Shown here: piece by piece, positions 35,864 to 44,963 of the stretch
Layout of the letters: every line of letters starts with the position of its first letter
How positions within the stretch are numbered: position 1 is the stretch's first letter
Assembly (NCBI GenBank): GCA_023458755.1
Contig: JAEWYE010000027.1
Location: 80,940 to 144,939, forward strand
Length of the DNA stretch: 64,000 bases
Direction: 5' to 3'
Origin: Bacillota bacterium
GTDB taxonomy: Bacteria > Bacillota > Clostridia > Oscillospirales > Acutalibacteraceae
The notes under the pieces: generated by a model
Seen by the model: only the letters and a program-made list of their open reading frames with translations
Databases searched by the model: none
Told to the model about the DNA's origin: nothing
Made by a program: the position numbers and the translations under genes

Positions 35864-36430
35864 CTATTTCTTTTGCTCTTTTTCATTTTCTTTGTCACGT
35901 TCTTTTTGTTCCGCAAGCTCGCTTAAAATACGTTCGGCGGCAGTTCGGCGCGCGTTTGCCTCAAGAGATAGCTCGATGGCCAGGCGGTTCATTTCGGCTT
36001 CACCTTTCGGTGCGGTGGAAAGAACACGTTCACAGACTTCTTTCAGCGCGGCAGATTGCGCGGTGCCAAAGTTATTGTACAGTTCGCTGGCGTCATTGCT
36101 TTCCAGCATGGTTTTCAGCATGGCGGCAATATCGGGAATGGAAAGAACCTGTTTCAGCATACAGATTACCTGAAGCATAGCCAGATGTTCCCTTGCGTAT
36201 TTCTTTTGTTCCGGACGGTCAATCACGCCGTCTTTTACATAGTTGTTAATCATGCTGGATGTGAGCAGCTTGGTGTTTTCATTGCGCTCAAACAAACAAA
36301 GCTGTTTGTCCATATAATTCAGCACTTGGTCCATATATAAATAGATGTCGGGCAGCCGATCCCATGTAATCGGATTATGGTTTTCGATTTGCTGTACCCA
36401 TTCGGTGATTTTATCAATTGCTTCACTCAT
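35864..36430 (-). CDS. DUF1836 domain protein
   Basis: 188 residues, helical. Seen: ITWDRLPDIYLYMDQVLNYMDKQL, TKLLTSSMINNYVKDGVI, a DUF1836-type segment that resembles a helix-turn-helix DNA-binding N-terminus (MerR-like pattern), then EQKKYAREHLAMLQVICMLKQVLS. A charged tail AEQKERDKENEKEQKK ends it. Its 5' end overlaps the araC-like gene stop by eight bases, so the two are co-transcribed and may regulate together. Confidence 0.75.
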   Translation of the reverse strand: MSEAIDKITEWVQQIENHNPITWDRLPDIYLYMDQVLNYMDKQLCLFERNENTKLLTSSMINNYVKDGVIDRPEQKKYAREHLAMLQVICMLKQVLSIPDIAAMLKTMLESNDASELYNNFGTAQSAALKEVCERVLSTAPKGEAEMNRLAIELSLEANARRTAAERILSELAEQKERDKENEKEQKK

Positions 36431-37271
36431 TCTTATCATGCCTTTCTTTACTGCCCGCATATTGGCTGGGCGGCATTCCCTTGTATTTCTTAAATACGCG
36501 CGAAAAATACAGTTGATCGGAAAATCCGGTGGAATAGGCGGCCTCGCCGACCGAAAGATTGTTGTACTCCAACAGCGTGGCCGCTTTATTGATGCGGTAA
36601 CGCGTCAGATATTCGTTGGGCGACATTGAAATGTGCTGCATAAACAAACGGTACAGATGGCTGCGGCTGATGCCCGCGTTGGACGCAATATCGTCGATGT
36701 TGATATTGCCCGAATAGTTATAGTCAATAAAGCGGATGGACTTTTGCACATACTCGTAACCGCTTTTGTGAGGGGTAATATTACCGCCGAACAATTCCAT
36801 CATGGTCGCCAAGAAGCGAAGCAGTTCCGCCTGCATTCTTGCTTCGTCGCACGGGCGGGAGCCGGTTGCCTCATAAATATTCAAAAGCTGGTCTTTTAAT
36901 AAGTCATCTTTGCTGTAATGAAAAATAGGTTCCTGTTGAGAAAGTCCCGTCTGCCCAATCAGTCTTTGTGCATCGGTTCCGTTAAACCCAACCCAGCGGT
37001 ATTCCCAGGGGTCGTCCTGATCGGCTGTGTAGGAAATTACATGGGAGGGTAAGACCAAAAAGCCGTCCCCTTTTCCAAGTGCGTATTTATGTTCTCCGTT
37101 ATCAAAAATTCCGTGTCCGGAAATAATGTAATGAATCAGGTAATGGTCACGGACGGCAGGCCCCCAGGAGTGACCGGAGCCGCAGCGCTGCAGGCCGCAG
37201 TTGTATACCGCCAAGCCTAAACTATCATGAAACGGCACTTTAAAAGAGCGCTTAAATTCATCATTTGTCAT
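36423..37271 (-). CDS. AraC-family regulator with cupin sensor
   Basis: 282 residues. Seen: N-terminal sugar-sensing cupin (HYLIHYIISGHGIFDNGEHKYALGKGDGFLV) and C-terminal double helix-turn-helix (INIDDIASNAGISRSHLYRLFMQHI ... VGEAAYSTGFSDQLYFSRVFKKYKGMPPSQY). Belongs to the group controlling sugar uptake or hydrolase genes, but no transport genes are near. Upstream gap 37272-37620 (349 bases) holds MITE copy 2 and the promoter of the next plus-strand gene. Confidence 0.9.
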   Translation of the reverse strand: MTNDEFKRSFKVPFHDSLGLAVYNCGLQRCGSGHSWGPAVRDHYLIHYIISGHGIFDNGEHKYALGKGDGFLVLPSHVISYTADQDDPWEYRWVGFNGTDAQRLIGQTGLSQQEPIFHYSKDDLLKDQLLNIYEATGSRPCDEARMQAELLRFLATMMELFGGNITPHKSGYEYVQKSIRFIDYNYSGNINIDDIASNAGISRSHLYRLFMQHISMSPNEYLTRYRINKAATLLEYNNLSVGEAAYSTGFSDQLYFSRVFKKYKGMPPSQYAGSKERHDKNE

Positions 37272-37366
37272 TCTACGCGGTTTCCTCCTAGGGTTTGTTT
37301 ATAAAATGGATTACTCTTATTATAAATCTTAACAAGTATAGTTGCAATCCATATTTTATTTCTCCG

Positions 37367-37471
37367 TATAGTCCGTTAACTTTAGAAAACATCCAAGAAA
37401 CAAGCGCATAATCTTTAATATATGGATTTTACGCTTGAAGATTGGTCTTGTTTTCAAATGAACGGACTATA
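37367..37471. mobile_element. MITE-like palindromic element, copy 2
   Basis: 105 bp; ends TATAGTCCGTTAAC... and ...AACGGACTATA are a good terminal inverted repeat with TATA at each end. Opposite orientation to copies 1 and 3. In the araC-like/OadG intergenic gap. Confidence 0.8.
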
Positions 37472-37507
37472 CCTGTCTGTGCAGGGAGATTTTGTATCGG
37501 AATTCTG

Positions 37508-37536
37508 TTGAAAATAGTGAAACTATGGGTTATAAT
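37508..37536 (+). promoter_or_regulatory. promoter of the OadG-like gene
   Basis: TTGAAA at 37508-37513, 17-base spacer, TATAAT at 37531-37536. Confidence 0.65.
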
Positions 37537-37620
37537 AGTATCAAACAAAGCATTACAACGCGGTGGAATCAAAAGCTTGGGTTTTGCCGTGAATGGAACG
37601 GATAGAATGGAGACAAATAC

Positions 37621-37965
37621 ATGGGCTTACAGGATCAGAATGTATTCTATTTAATGATTGCGGGTTTTGTAATCATATTGATTGTGTTGTTTGCACTCAT
37701 AGCGGCGGTTCGCAGCTACGGTTCCGCGCTGAATGAGATTTCGAAGAAAATCAACGGCAAACCGCAAAATCACGCTTCGGCTTCCGCCGGCGTTGGTTCC
37801 GTACAAAACGGTATTCCGGAAGAAGTTGTCGCTGCAATTGCCGCTGCGGTATATACACTGTACGGCTCTGCGGGGCATACGATTACAAGTATCAAGCGTT
37901 CAGAAAGACCGGCACGTTCCGCTTGGGCTACAGCCGGACTGCTGGAAAATACCCGTCCTTTTTAA
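37621..37965 (+). CDS. orphan OadG-family sodium-pump gamma-type subunit
   Basis: 114 residues: one N-terminal helix (FYLMIAGFVIILIVLFALIAAV), a linker, then IPEEVVAAIAAAVYTLYG and SAWATAGLLENTRPF, the signature of OadG/decarboxylase gamma chains. In sodium-pumping decarboxylases this chain links the carboxyltransferase to the membrane pump. No alpha, beta or biotin-carrier gene is adjacent, so partners must be elsewhere. Own promoter and terminator. Confidence 0.8.
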   Translation: MGLQDQNVFYLMIAGFVIILIVLFALIAAVRSYGSALNEISKKINGKPQNHASASAGVGSVQNGIPEEVVAAIAAAVYTLYGSAGHTITSIKRSERPARSAWATAGLLENTRPF

Positions 37966-37991
37966 TCTCCAATAGTTGTTCAAAAAGCATA

Positions 37992-38028
37992 ATACCCGTG
38001 TGCTGATAAAAGGCACGCGGGTATTTTT
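37992..38028 (+). terminator. intrinsic terminator after the OadG-like gene
   Basis: ATACCCGTGTGC-loop-GCACGCGGGTAT followed by TTTT. Confidence 0.85.
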
Positions 38029-38050
38029 ACAGACAGCAAATCGTTACCAT

Positions 38051-38079
38051 TTGCTATTATCGCTAAAATAAGGTACAAT
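38051..38079 (+). promoter_or_regulatory. pcrA promoter
   Basis: TTGCTA at 38051-38056, 17-base spacer, TACAAT at 38074-38079, leaving a ~135-base leader. Confidence 0.6.
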
Positions 38080-38217
38080 GATAGTATTAAGTATTTTTAA
38101 TCCACACGGGATTTCTGCATAGCTGATTGCGAAAGAAGGATACATGCGGCAGCAATCAAACGAAACAAACGAGTTTATATCGCAATTGGCTCAATAAAAA
38201 TTATGGTGGGTGTATGA

Positions 38218-40596
38218 ATGAACAAACAGGATGTAATAGCGGAACGTAAAAGAGTTCTGGAAAAGGAATTTTCCAAGATGAATAAAATGCAGCAGGAAGC
38301 AGTGTTCCAGGTGAACGGCCCACTGCTGATTCTTGCGGGCGCCGGAAGCGGAAAAACCACTGTGCTTGTAAACCGTATCGCAAATATTGTTCGTTACGGC
38401 AACACGTATAACAGCACGTTTGTCGATGAGAATTTGACCGACGCGGATTTTGACAGCATGAAAGCGTACCTTTCGAACGGTACTCCGCTGCCGCTGCAAA
38501 CGCAGCAGCACATGTCGGTCAGTCCGTGCAGGGCGTGGCAGATTTTAGCGATTACGTTTACCAATAAAGCGGCCGGTGAGCTTAAAGAGCGTATTTCCGC
38601 CAGACTTGGCGAAGAGGGCAACGATATCTGGGCTTCTACGTTTCATGCCACTTGTGCGCGTATGCTTCGGCGTGACGGTGAACGGCTGGGTTATTCCAGT
38701 CATTTTACCATATACGATACGGACGACTCCCGCCGTTTGATGAAGGAATGCGAAAAAGCCCTTGGCATTGAGGACAAGACTTTGCCGCCCAAAGCGATTT
38801 TGGCTGAAATTTCCCATGCGAAGGACAATATGCTGACACCGGATGAATATATTCAGAGCGCCGGCAACGATTTTCGCTTAGCCAATATCGGAAAAGCGTA
38901 TAAAATGTACCAGGCAAGGCTAAAAGCCGCTGATTCCATGGATTTTGACGATTTGATCTGCAACGCGGTTTTGCTTCTGCAAAACAATCCGGATGTACTG
39001 GAATATTATCAGAATAAATTCAGATATCTTATGGTGGATGAATACCAGGATACCAACCATGCGCAGTACTTATTTATCAAGCTGCTTGCTCAAAAGAGCG
39101 GCAACCTCTGTGTTGTCGGCGATGACGACCAGAGTATTTATAAATTTCGCGGCGCAACCATTGAAAATATCATGAGTTTTGAAAAGACATTTCCAAATAC
39201 GAAAGTTATTCGATTGGAGCAGAATTACCGTTCCACGCAGAATATTCTAAATGCTGCGAACGCGGTTATTGCGCACAATACGGAGCGTAAGGGAAAAACC
39301 CTGTGGACAAGCAATCCCGAAGGCGAGAAAGTTGCTTTGCATACCGCTTTCAGCGAACAGGATGAAGCGGATTACATTTCCAAACATATACTGGATGAAG
39401 TGGCAAATGGCCGCAAATATGCTGATTTTGCTATCCTTTACCGCATGAATTCGCAGTCAAACATTCTGGAAAAAATGTTCGTGCGCACCGGTATTCCGTA
39501 CCGCATTATCGGTGGTCTGCGTTTCTATGAGCGTAAGGAAATCAAGGATATGATTGCCTATTTGAGCGTAATCAACAATCCGTCCGATGAAATTCGTCTT
39601 CGCCGTATCATCAATCAGCCCAAACGCTCCATCGGTGATAAAACCATTGCGCAGGCAGCCGAAATCTCACAGGGAATCGGCGAGAGCCTGTATTACGTTA
39701 TCTGCCACGCGGATGAGTTTGAGCCGTTAAAGCGCACATCGCCGAAACTGCTGCAATTCGCGGAGACGATGGAAAGTCTGATTGCGGCTTCCAATGACGA
39801 GGATGTTTCGCTCAATGAGCTGTATCATATGATTTTGGATAAAACCAATTACATTGAGTACTTAAAAACAGAAAACGAAGAAGCGCAGGATCGAATCGAC
39901 AACATCAACGAACTTGCGTCCAATATGATTCAGTATGAAGAGGACAACGGCGACGAAACCAGCCTTTCCGGCTTTCTCGAAGAAGTTTCCCTTATGACTG
40001 ATATTGACAATTTTGACGCGGATTCCGACACGGTTGTCATGATGACCATGCATTCCGCAAAAGGTTTGGAGTTCCCCGTGGTGTTCCTGCCGGGCTTTGA
40101 AGAGGGCATTTTTCCGGGTCTGCAGGCCATTTACAATCCGACCGAGATTGAGGAAGAACGCCGGTTGGCCTATGTTGCTATCACGAGAGCACGGGAGGAG
40201 CTTATGCTTCTCAATGCCGAAAGCCGCATGATTTTCGGTTCTACCCAGCGGAACAAGGCTTCCCGCTTTATCGAGGAAATTCCGGATGATTTACTTGTGC
40301 GCAGCCGTTCCCGTGAGTGGAAAAAGCCGAAACCGGGCACGGAGCTTCCGACCTCCGCTTTTGAGGCGAGAACCGCCAGCATTGCAGCGGCTCGCAGCTT
40401 TGGACCGGCATCCATCGCGCACGAAGCTTCTTCTGCTTCGTATAAAGCCGGTGACAGTGTAACTCACAATACCTTTGGAACCGGTACGGTGATCAGCGCC
40501 TCTCCGATGGGCAACGATACCCTGCTTGAAATTGCGTTTGAAAAAGTTGGTACAAAAAAGCTGATGGCGAATTTTGCTCGCCTTAAAAAATTATAA
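38218..40596 (+). CDS. pcrA: ATP-dependent DNA helicase PcrA/UvrD
   Basis: 792 residues, SF1A helicase for repair and replication restart. Seen: Q-motif MNKMQQEAV, Walker A LAGAGSGKTTVLVNRIA, motif Ia LAITFTNKAAGELKERI, motif II VDEYQDTNHAQY, motif III GDDDQSIYKFRGA, motif IV EQNYRST, motif V MTMHSAKGLEFPVVFLPG, motif VI VAITRAREELML, and a C-terminal Tudor-like end. A ~45-residue insert (RYGNTYNSTF ... SVSPCRAW) between motifs I and Ia is not in the textbook PcrA. Confidence 0.95.
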   Translation: MNKQDVIAERKRVLEKEFSKMNKMQQEAVFQVNGPLLILAGAGSGKTTVLVNRIANIVRYGNTYNSTFVDENLTDADFDSMKAYLSNGTPLPLQTQQHMSVSPCRAWQILAITFTNKAAGELKERISARLGEEGNDIWASTFHATCARMLRRDGERLGYSSHFTIYDTDDSRRLMKECEKALGIEDKTLPPKAILAEISHAKDNMLTPDEYIQSAGNDFRLANIGKAYKMYQARLKAADSMDFDDLICNAVLLLQNNPDVLEYYQNKFRYLMVDEYQDTNHAQYLFIKLLAQKSGNLCVVGDDDQSIYKFRGATIENIMSFEKTFPNTKVIRLEQNYRSTQNILNAANAVIAHNTERKGKTLWTSNPEGEKVALHTAFSEQDEADYISKHILDEVANGRKYADFAILYRMNSQSNILEKMFVRTGIPYRIIGGLRFYERKEIKDMIAYLSVINNPSDEIRLRRIINQPKRSIGDKTIAQAAEISQGIGESLYYVICHADEFEPLKRTSPKLLQFAETMESLIAASNDEDVSLNELYHMILDKTNYIEYLKTENEEAQDRIDNINELASNMIQYEEDNGDETSLSGFLEEVSLMTDIDNFDADSDTVVMMTMHSAKGLEFPVVFLPGFEEGIFPGLQAIYNPTEIEEERRLAYVAITRAREELMLLNAESRMIFGSTQRNKASRFIEEIPDDLLVRSRSREWKKPKPGTELPTSAFEARTASIAAARSFGPASIAHEASSASYKAGDSVTHNTFGTGTVISASPMGNDTLLEIAFEKVGTKKLMANFARLKKL

Positions 40597-40690
40597 GAGT
40601 CCGTAAAAACGATATTGGTAACACAATAAAGGTTTTTCCATAAAATGTTATTGAGAAACATGGGTTAATACCCGTTAGGAGGAACATTTT

Positions 40691-41515
40691 ATGGCTGATA
40701 AAGAATATTTTAGCGCAGCAGAAGGAAAGAACAACGGATGCTTCAAAGAGGCAGTTTGCATAGATGCGATGCGGATATACGATTCGTGCTGTGACAAAGA
40801 TTGCCTGGAGGATTTACGCGTATACTTTACACCCAACAAGCAGGAACTCATCAACAACGCTACCAATGTAAGGATGAGGAGCGCGGATGTCATTACGACT
40901 TATCTGGATTTGGAGCCGGTACCGTTTAACAAGGGCTTTTATTCCGTAGACATGACTTTCTTCTTTGATGTTTGCATCGATGCATTTGTTTCACCGGCAT
41001 CAGGGCCGATTCCGGTCAATGGCATATCCATATTTAATAAAAAAGTCATTTTGTACGGCAGCGAAGGAAATGTTAAAATGTTCAGTTCCGACGATGCAAC
41101 GGATGATGTTGAAACGCAGGCTCTGACTTCCAGAGTATTGCCGAAGGCTACCGTTCAAATCGCCGAACCGATTGGTCTTTCCGCCCGTATCTGCGACCGT
41201 CCGCCGCATGTATGTGATGTTTGCTGCCGTATTCCGCAGAGTATCTGCAAACACTTTGGCGGCGAATTTGAAACCACAGGGGATGCAAACCGCATCGTGT
41301 TTGCAACGATCGGCCTCTTCACAATTGTGCAGATTGTGCGCAATGTGCAAATGCTCATTCCTGCATATGATTTCTGTATTCCGGAGAAGGAATGTGTTGC
41401 TACTACCGACGATCCTTGCGAACTGTTCCGTCGCATAGAGTTCCCGACAGACGAGTTTTTCCCGCCCAAGGTGAGTGATTGTGGCTGCAACGATGACTGC
41501 GGTTGCAACAGGTAA
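40691..41515 (+). CDS. cysteine-rich conserved protein (possible spore coat)
   Basis: 274 residues with about 20 cysteines in clusters: YDSCCDKDCLEDLRVYF near the front, CDVCCRIPQSIC in the middle, CIPEKEC, and a terminal SDCGCNDDCGCNR. No signal peptide or membrane segment. The pattern of a domain ending in Cys-rich tails recalls clostridial spore-surface proteins, but I cannot name the family. TAGGAGG site before ATG; a terminator follows. Single-gene unit. Confidence 0.75.
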   Translation: MADKEYFSAAEGKNNGCFKEAVCIDAMRIYDSCCDKDCLEDLRVYFTPNKQELINNATNVRMRSADVITTYLDLEPVPFNKGFYSVDMTFFFDVCIDAFVSPASGPIPVNGISIFNKKVILYGSEGNVKMFSSDDATDDVETQALTSRVLPKATVQIAEPIGLSARICDRPPHVCDVCCRIPQSICKHFGGEFETTGDANRIVFATIGLFTIVQIVRNVQMLIPAYDFCIPEKECVATTDDPCELFRRIEFPTDEFFPPKVSDCGCNDDCGCNR

Positions 41516-41556
41516 TTGCCGCAAAGTACAATTGAAAAGCACTTCCGCTAAAATCA

Positions 41557-41600
41557 ACTCCCCATCTCATGGAGCAATCCATAGGATGGGGAGTACTTTT
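41557..41600 (+). terminator. terminator after the cysteine-rich gene
   Basis: ACTCCCCATC-loop-GATGGGGAGT followed by ACTTTT. Confidence 0.75.
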
Positions 41601-41616
41601 ATGCTATAATATTTAA

Positions 41617-42687
41617 TTATATGTATCGCTTAAGAACTTCATTGAGATTGTTTTTATATTTTTCAATATCGTAAATATTATCAATCGGGTAGCGTGTTTC
41701 TTTCTTGTTCTCATCAGGGACAATTAATGTTTTATGACCAGAGGTAAGAATTAGTCTGCATATCCATTTAGTAACTTTACCTTGATAAAGAATCGACAAA
41801 TAATTTACAGTATCTTTATAAGTCATATCTTGAATCGGGACAGTATCCTTTAAAAGCATTTTAACAATAAAGTAAGCTTCCAATTCTTCGGAAGTGGTAA
41901 CGATTTTATTTTCAGGTTCAAATGATTTTGCCTCTTCAGATAATTCAGATGTTTCTGTGTTTTGCTGAGTTTCGGAATTAGCATCAAGGGCAGATTTTAT
42001 TTTGTCATTCATGAGTTCATTAATATACCCGTTCAATGTTTTCTTTAGAACTGGACGGAAATTTTCTATAACAGATTGTGTTTTCATACCGCTATAAACT
42101 GATGACAAGAAGAAACGCAAGAAATCATCAGAAGGATTTTGTAATTCTTTCGCAAAAACTAGACGTATTTGATTAGAATACTTTAGCTCGGATGCAGTAT
42201 CAAATATATCTTCAATATTAAAAGTTGATTTGTGAAATTTCTTTAATTCAGGTATTTGACCATCTTTTAAATCCAGAATGTTGATTTCTAAAAATGGGGT
42301 TTCATCCATCTTATTCGGTTCTTCAAGGTCAGTATAAAAGCGATAAATTAAGCCATTCGTCAAAATAGCAAATTTTGCTTTTGAAGTACCAAAATAACGG
42401 AATAATTGAGAATCATGTTTTTCTAGCGGTTCACCTATCCATTTACATTCAATTAATATAACGGGAGAACCGTCTGTTAAAATTGCATAGTCAACTTTTT
42501 CGCCTTTTTTAATTCCAACATCTGCTGTAAATTCTGGAATAAATTCATTAGGGTTAAAAACATCATAGCCCAAAAGCGAAAAGAATGGCATTATAATGGA
42601 AGTTTTTGTTGCTTCTTCGGTCTGGATTGTGTCTTTCATTCCTTCAACTCGCTTCGCAAACTGTTTAACCTGATCAATAAAGTCCAT
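41617..42687 (-). CDS. orphan HsdR-N-terminal-domain nuclease-like protein
   Basis: 356 residues. The front ~150 match the type I restriction HsdR N-terminal fold: MDFIDQVKQFAKRV, EEATKTSIIMPFFSLLGYDVFNP, then KVDYAILTDGSPVILIECKW, with Asp and ECK spaced as in a PD-(D/E)XK nuclease core. The rest is helical with a Glu/Thr-rich linker (ETQQNTETSELSEEAKSFEPE) and a C-terminal small domain. No helicase, HsdM or HsdS is near. AT-rich like the next gene and unlike flanks, suggesting acquisition. May be a defence or DNA-repair nuclease. Confidence 0.82.
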   Translation of the reverse strand: MDFIDQVKQFAKRVEGMKDTIQTEEATKTSIIMPFFSLLGYDVFNPNEFIPEFTADVGIKKGEKVDYAILTDGSPVILIECKWIGEPLEKHDSQLFRYFGTSKAKFAILTNGLIYRFYTDLEEPNKMDETPFLEINILDLKDGQIPELKKFHKSTFNIEDIFDTASELKYSNQIRLVFAKELQNPSDDFLRFFLSSVYSGMKTQSVIENFRPVLKKTLNGYINELMNDKIKSALDANSETQQNTETSELSEEAKSFEPENKIVTTSEELEAYFIVKMLLKDTVPIQDMTYKDTVNYLSILYQGKVTKWICRLILTSGHKTLIVPDENKKETRYPIDNIYDIEKYKNNLNEVLKRYI

Positions 42688-42857
42688 AAAAATACGTCCC
42701 TTCACTATTATTCAACAAATTTCGAATAATACTTATCATTAAGTTATATTCAACACCTAATTCCCCATACTTCCATTATATGGAGTGAAAAATAAAAGTC
42801 AATATAATTCTATTTGTAATCATAAAATAAATGTGATTAGGTAAACAATACATACCT

Positions 42858-43628
42858 TTAGGTTTTCAAATTTTTTAATGTTTGAGCTATTGCTGTTAAT
42901 TCTTCAATTTGTTTATCGGATAGTGATTGTGCAATTTCCATTAGTTTGGAACAATCGGATTTAGTTTCATGGTTTTGTTCAACTTTATTAGTAAAGTAAG
43001 TCGTTATTGTGCCGGTGAGCATACCAATCATACCAATTCCAAAAAGCATTAATATGATAGCAATTACTCTTCCAGCCGCTGTTGTTGGAGAAATATCACC
43101 GTATCCAACTGTAGTTGTTGTAACAATGCTCCACCAAAGTGCGTCAGCAAAAGATTTTTGTTCAAAGTAACCCATGGCTAAAGAACTCAATAAAATTAGA
43201 GCACCGGCGCAGTATAAAACATAAATAAAGCCATTTGTATGTAGAAATTTTTCTAATCGTTTTTTAAGTATACCTAAAAATCCAAACGCGCGAAGCAGGC
43301 GAGCGGCTTTTAATAACTTCACTAATACTGATACTTTAGCGATTCGGAATAATCGTGAGAATCGGAATATTGAAAAGACAGCGCTAAAAGGTATTATTGC
43401 AATTAAGTCAAAAATGTTTGATCTAATAAATTCCTTTTTATTTTTACTAATGAATAGTCGTGTAAAATAGTCTACAGCAAATATGACCAAGATACTATTA
43501 TCAATAATTGACCAAGGCATTACAGACAAATCCAAAATAGAAGAAAAGTCTAAAAGGACTAATACAACAGAAAATAACGCTAGAAGAGAAATAATAGTGT
43601 TGTAAGAAAAGGAAAGAAACTTTTTCAT
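42858..43628 (-). CDS. voltage-gated-type potassium channel
   Basis: 256 residues: four helices of a voltage-sensor domain (with S4-like RFSRLFRIAKVSVLVKLLKAARLLRAF), then pore helices around the selectivity filter TTTTVGYGDISP, and a short C-terminal cytoplasmic coil (QNHETKSDCSKLMEIAQSL). Six membrane segments, KvAP-like. AT-rich composition. Same strand as, and 170 bases upstream of, the HsdR-N gene; possible common transcription. Confidence 0.9.
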   Translation of the reverse strand: MKKFLSFSYNTIISLLALFSVVLVLLDFSSILDLSVMPWSIIDNSILVIFAVDYFTRLFISKNKKEFIRSNIFDLIAIIPFSAVFSIFRFSRLFRIAKVSVLVKLLKAARLLRAFGFLGILKKRLEKFLHTNGFIYVLYCAGALILLSSLAMGYFEQKSFADALWWSIVTTTTVGYGDISPTTAAGRVIAIILMLFGIGMIGMLTGTITTYFTNKVEQNHETKSDCSKLMEIAQSLSDKQIEELTAIAQTLKNLKT

Positions 43629-44075
43629 TCTATAACCTTCATCCTAAAATTATGTTGAGTGATTTTATTGCATGTTCTATATTATCACTAAATATGACAA
43701 GAAACAACACATCATAGTAACCATTTGTATTCTTTTTAAATTGAAATAAGAAGTTACGTAATCCTAATACGCATAAAAAAGCCGCCCTTATAACAGAGCG
43801 GCATTTAGAGGGGGAAAGAGGGAAGAAAATGAAAAAGTTATAGAAATCCTCATTTGAGGCACTTGTAATTTGTCTGCAAGCCTGCCGGTTCGGTATTCCG
43901 TCTGTTCCGGCAGACTTTTTCGCAGTGAAAGATAATAATTTTTGTTTTGCCTTTGTTTTGCTTTCCTTGTTGGTATGCTTCTAGTATAAAGGCCAATTAT
44001 GTTTTTTTCGTGAATGCGGTTTGAATGTTAAGTTAAGATTATGAAAAACAGATAGCTGGAATTTTTGTAAATGCA
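43629..44075. other. gene-free stretch with two opposed terminators
   Basis: Nothing with a convincing ORF. A minus-strand hairpin GCCGCTC...GGGCGGC plus TTTTTT sits at 43775-43803 and a plus-strand terminator CTGCCGG...CCGGCAG plus TTTTT at 43882-43920. Between them a ribosome-site-like GAGGG precedes a five-codon frame (43828-43842). These look like leftovers of lost genes or bounds of a small RNA. Confidence 0.4.
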
Positions 44076-44103
44076 TTGACAATGTGGAAAATTATGGTAT
44101 CAT
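44076..44103 (+). promoter_or_regulatory. promoter of the PH-like membrane gene
   Basis: TTGACA at 44076-44081, 16-base spacer, TATCAT at 44098-44103. Confidence 0.65.
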
Positions 44104-44154
44104 TGATTTGGCAATCTTACTATTGAGAATATTATATTTGAGGGGGACATGAAG

Positions 44155-44742
44155 ATGCCAGAAAATCAAACTGCGGTATTAGAGAATGAATCAACAAACG
44201 ACCGGTATGACTTTTTTGTTGATGCGGATGAAGCAATTGAGGATGAATTATCAACTGTGGATATTCGGAAATTTGACTTAAAGGATGAAGATTTCTATTT
44301 GGTACTAACGCAAAAAAGACTCTATTACAGCGGCGACACGTTATACTACAAGGGCGAAAATGCAAAGTTCAAGAAACGTACCGGCAACATTGCTTACCCT
44401 GACATTCTTAAAATTGACGGTACGACCGTGAAAAACAAGAAATTAAATATTGCATGGATTCTTTCTTTGATAGTCGCGATAGGCTATATGGCAATTGGCC
44501 GGATTACGGGGTACTATGGTCGGACGGAACGCCTGATTTATGTTGGCTTGATTTTACTGGCATTCGTCTTTCTTTGGATGTATTTTGGAAGCATCAAAAA
44601 TATACTGATTTTCGAATGTAAAGACAAAGAGCAAACTGTCTCCATCAGCACGCGAGGGGTAGCTTATAAAAAGGTCATACCGTTTAAAGAGAAACTGCGT
44701 GAACTCATGAAAATCAATAAAGAAAGTTCGGCAAAAAATTAG
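44155..44742 (+). CDS. membrane protein with cytoplasmic PH-like regions
   Basis: 195 residues: an acidic N-terminal part (VDADEAIEDELSTVDI), a beta-rich region (FYLVLTQKRLYYSGDTLYYKGENAKF) like bacterial PH domains, two helices (LNIAWILSLIVAIGYMAIG and LIYVGLILLAFVFLWMYFG), and a beta-rich C-terminal piece with ISTRGVAYKKVIPF. Function unknown. ATG 44155 chosen over 44149 by spacing from AGGGGG. Confidence 0.7.
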   Translation: MPENQTAVLENESTNDRYDFFVDADEAIEDELSTVDIRKFDLKDEDFYLVLTQKRLYYSGDTLYYKGENAKFKKRTGNIAYPDILKIDGTTVKNKKLNIAWILSLIVAIGYMAIGRITGYYGRTERLIYVGLILLAFVFLWMYFGSIKNILIFECKDKEQTVSISTRGVAYKKVIPFKEKLRELMKINKESSAKN

Positions 44743-44795
44743 AGGAAACGCTGATTTTTATTGATTGAATCTGCGTATCTTTAAAACAAATTAGA

Positions 44796-44826
44796 AAGCA
44801 TCCTGCGTTTGGCGGATGCTTTTTTA
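44796..44826 (+). terminator. intrinsic terminator
   Basis: AAGCATCC-loop-GGATGCTT then TTTT, after the membrane gene. Confidence 0.85.
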
Positions 44827-44861
44827 TTTTGTGTGGTCATACAGTCCGGAAAAGACATGTG

Positions 44862-44890
44862 TTGATTAATTTGCAAAGAATTGCTATGAT
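44862..44890 (+). promoter_or_regulatory. promoter of the nuclease-helicase gene
   Basis: TTGATT at 44862-44867, 17-base spacer, TATGAT at 44885-44890. Confidence 0.6.
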
Positions 44891-44963
44891 AATACCGTAA
44901 CTTTGTTCGATACAGTTCTTTGCAAATATTGAGCCGCGCAAATTTGTATTCTGGGAGAAATCA

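Noticed and set aside
43820..43845. Five-codon frame with a GAGGG site before a terminator
   Set aside because: Too short to support as a gene; could be a leftover start of a lost gene.
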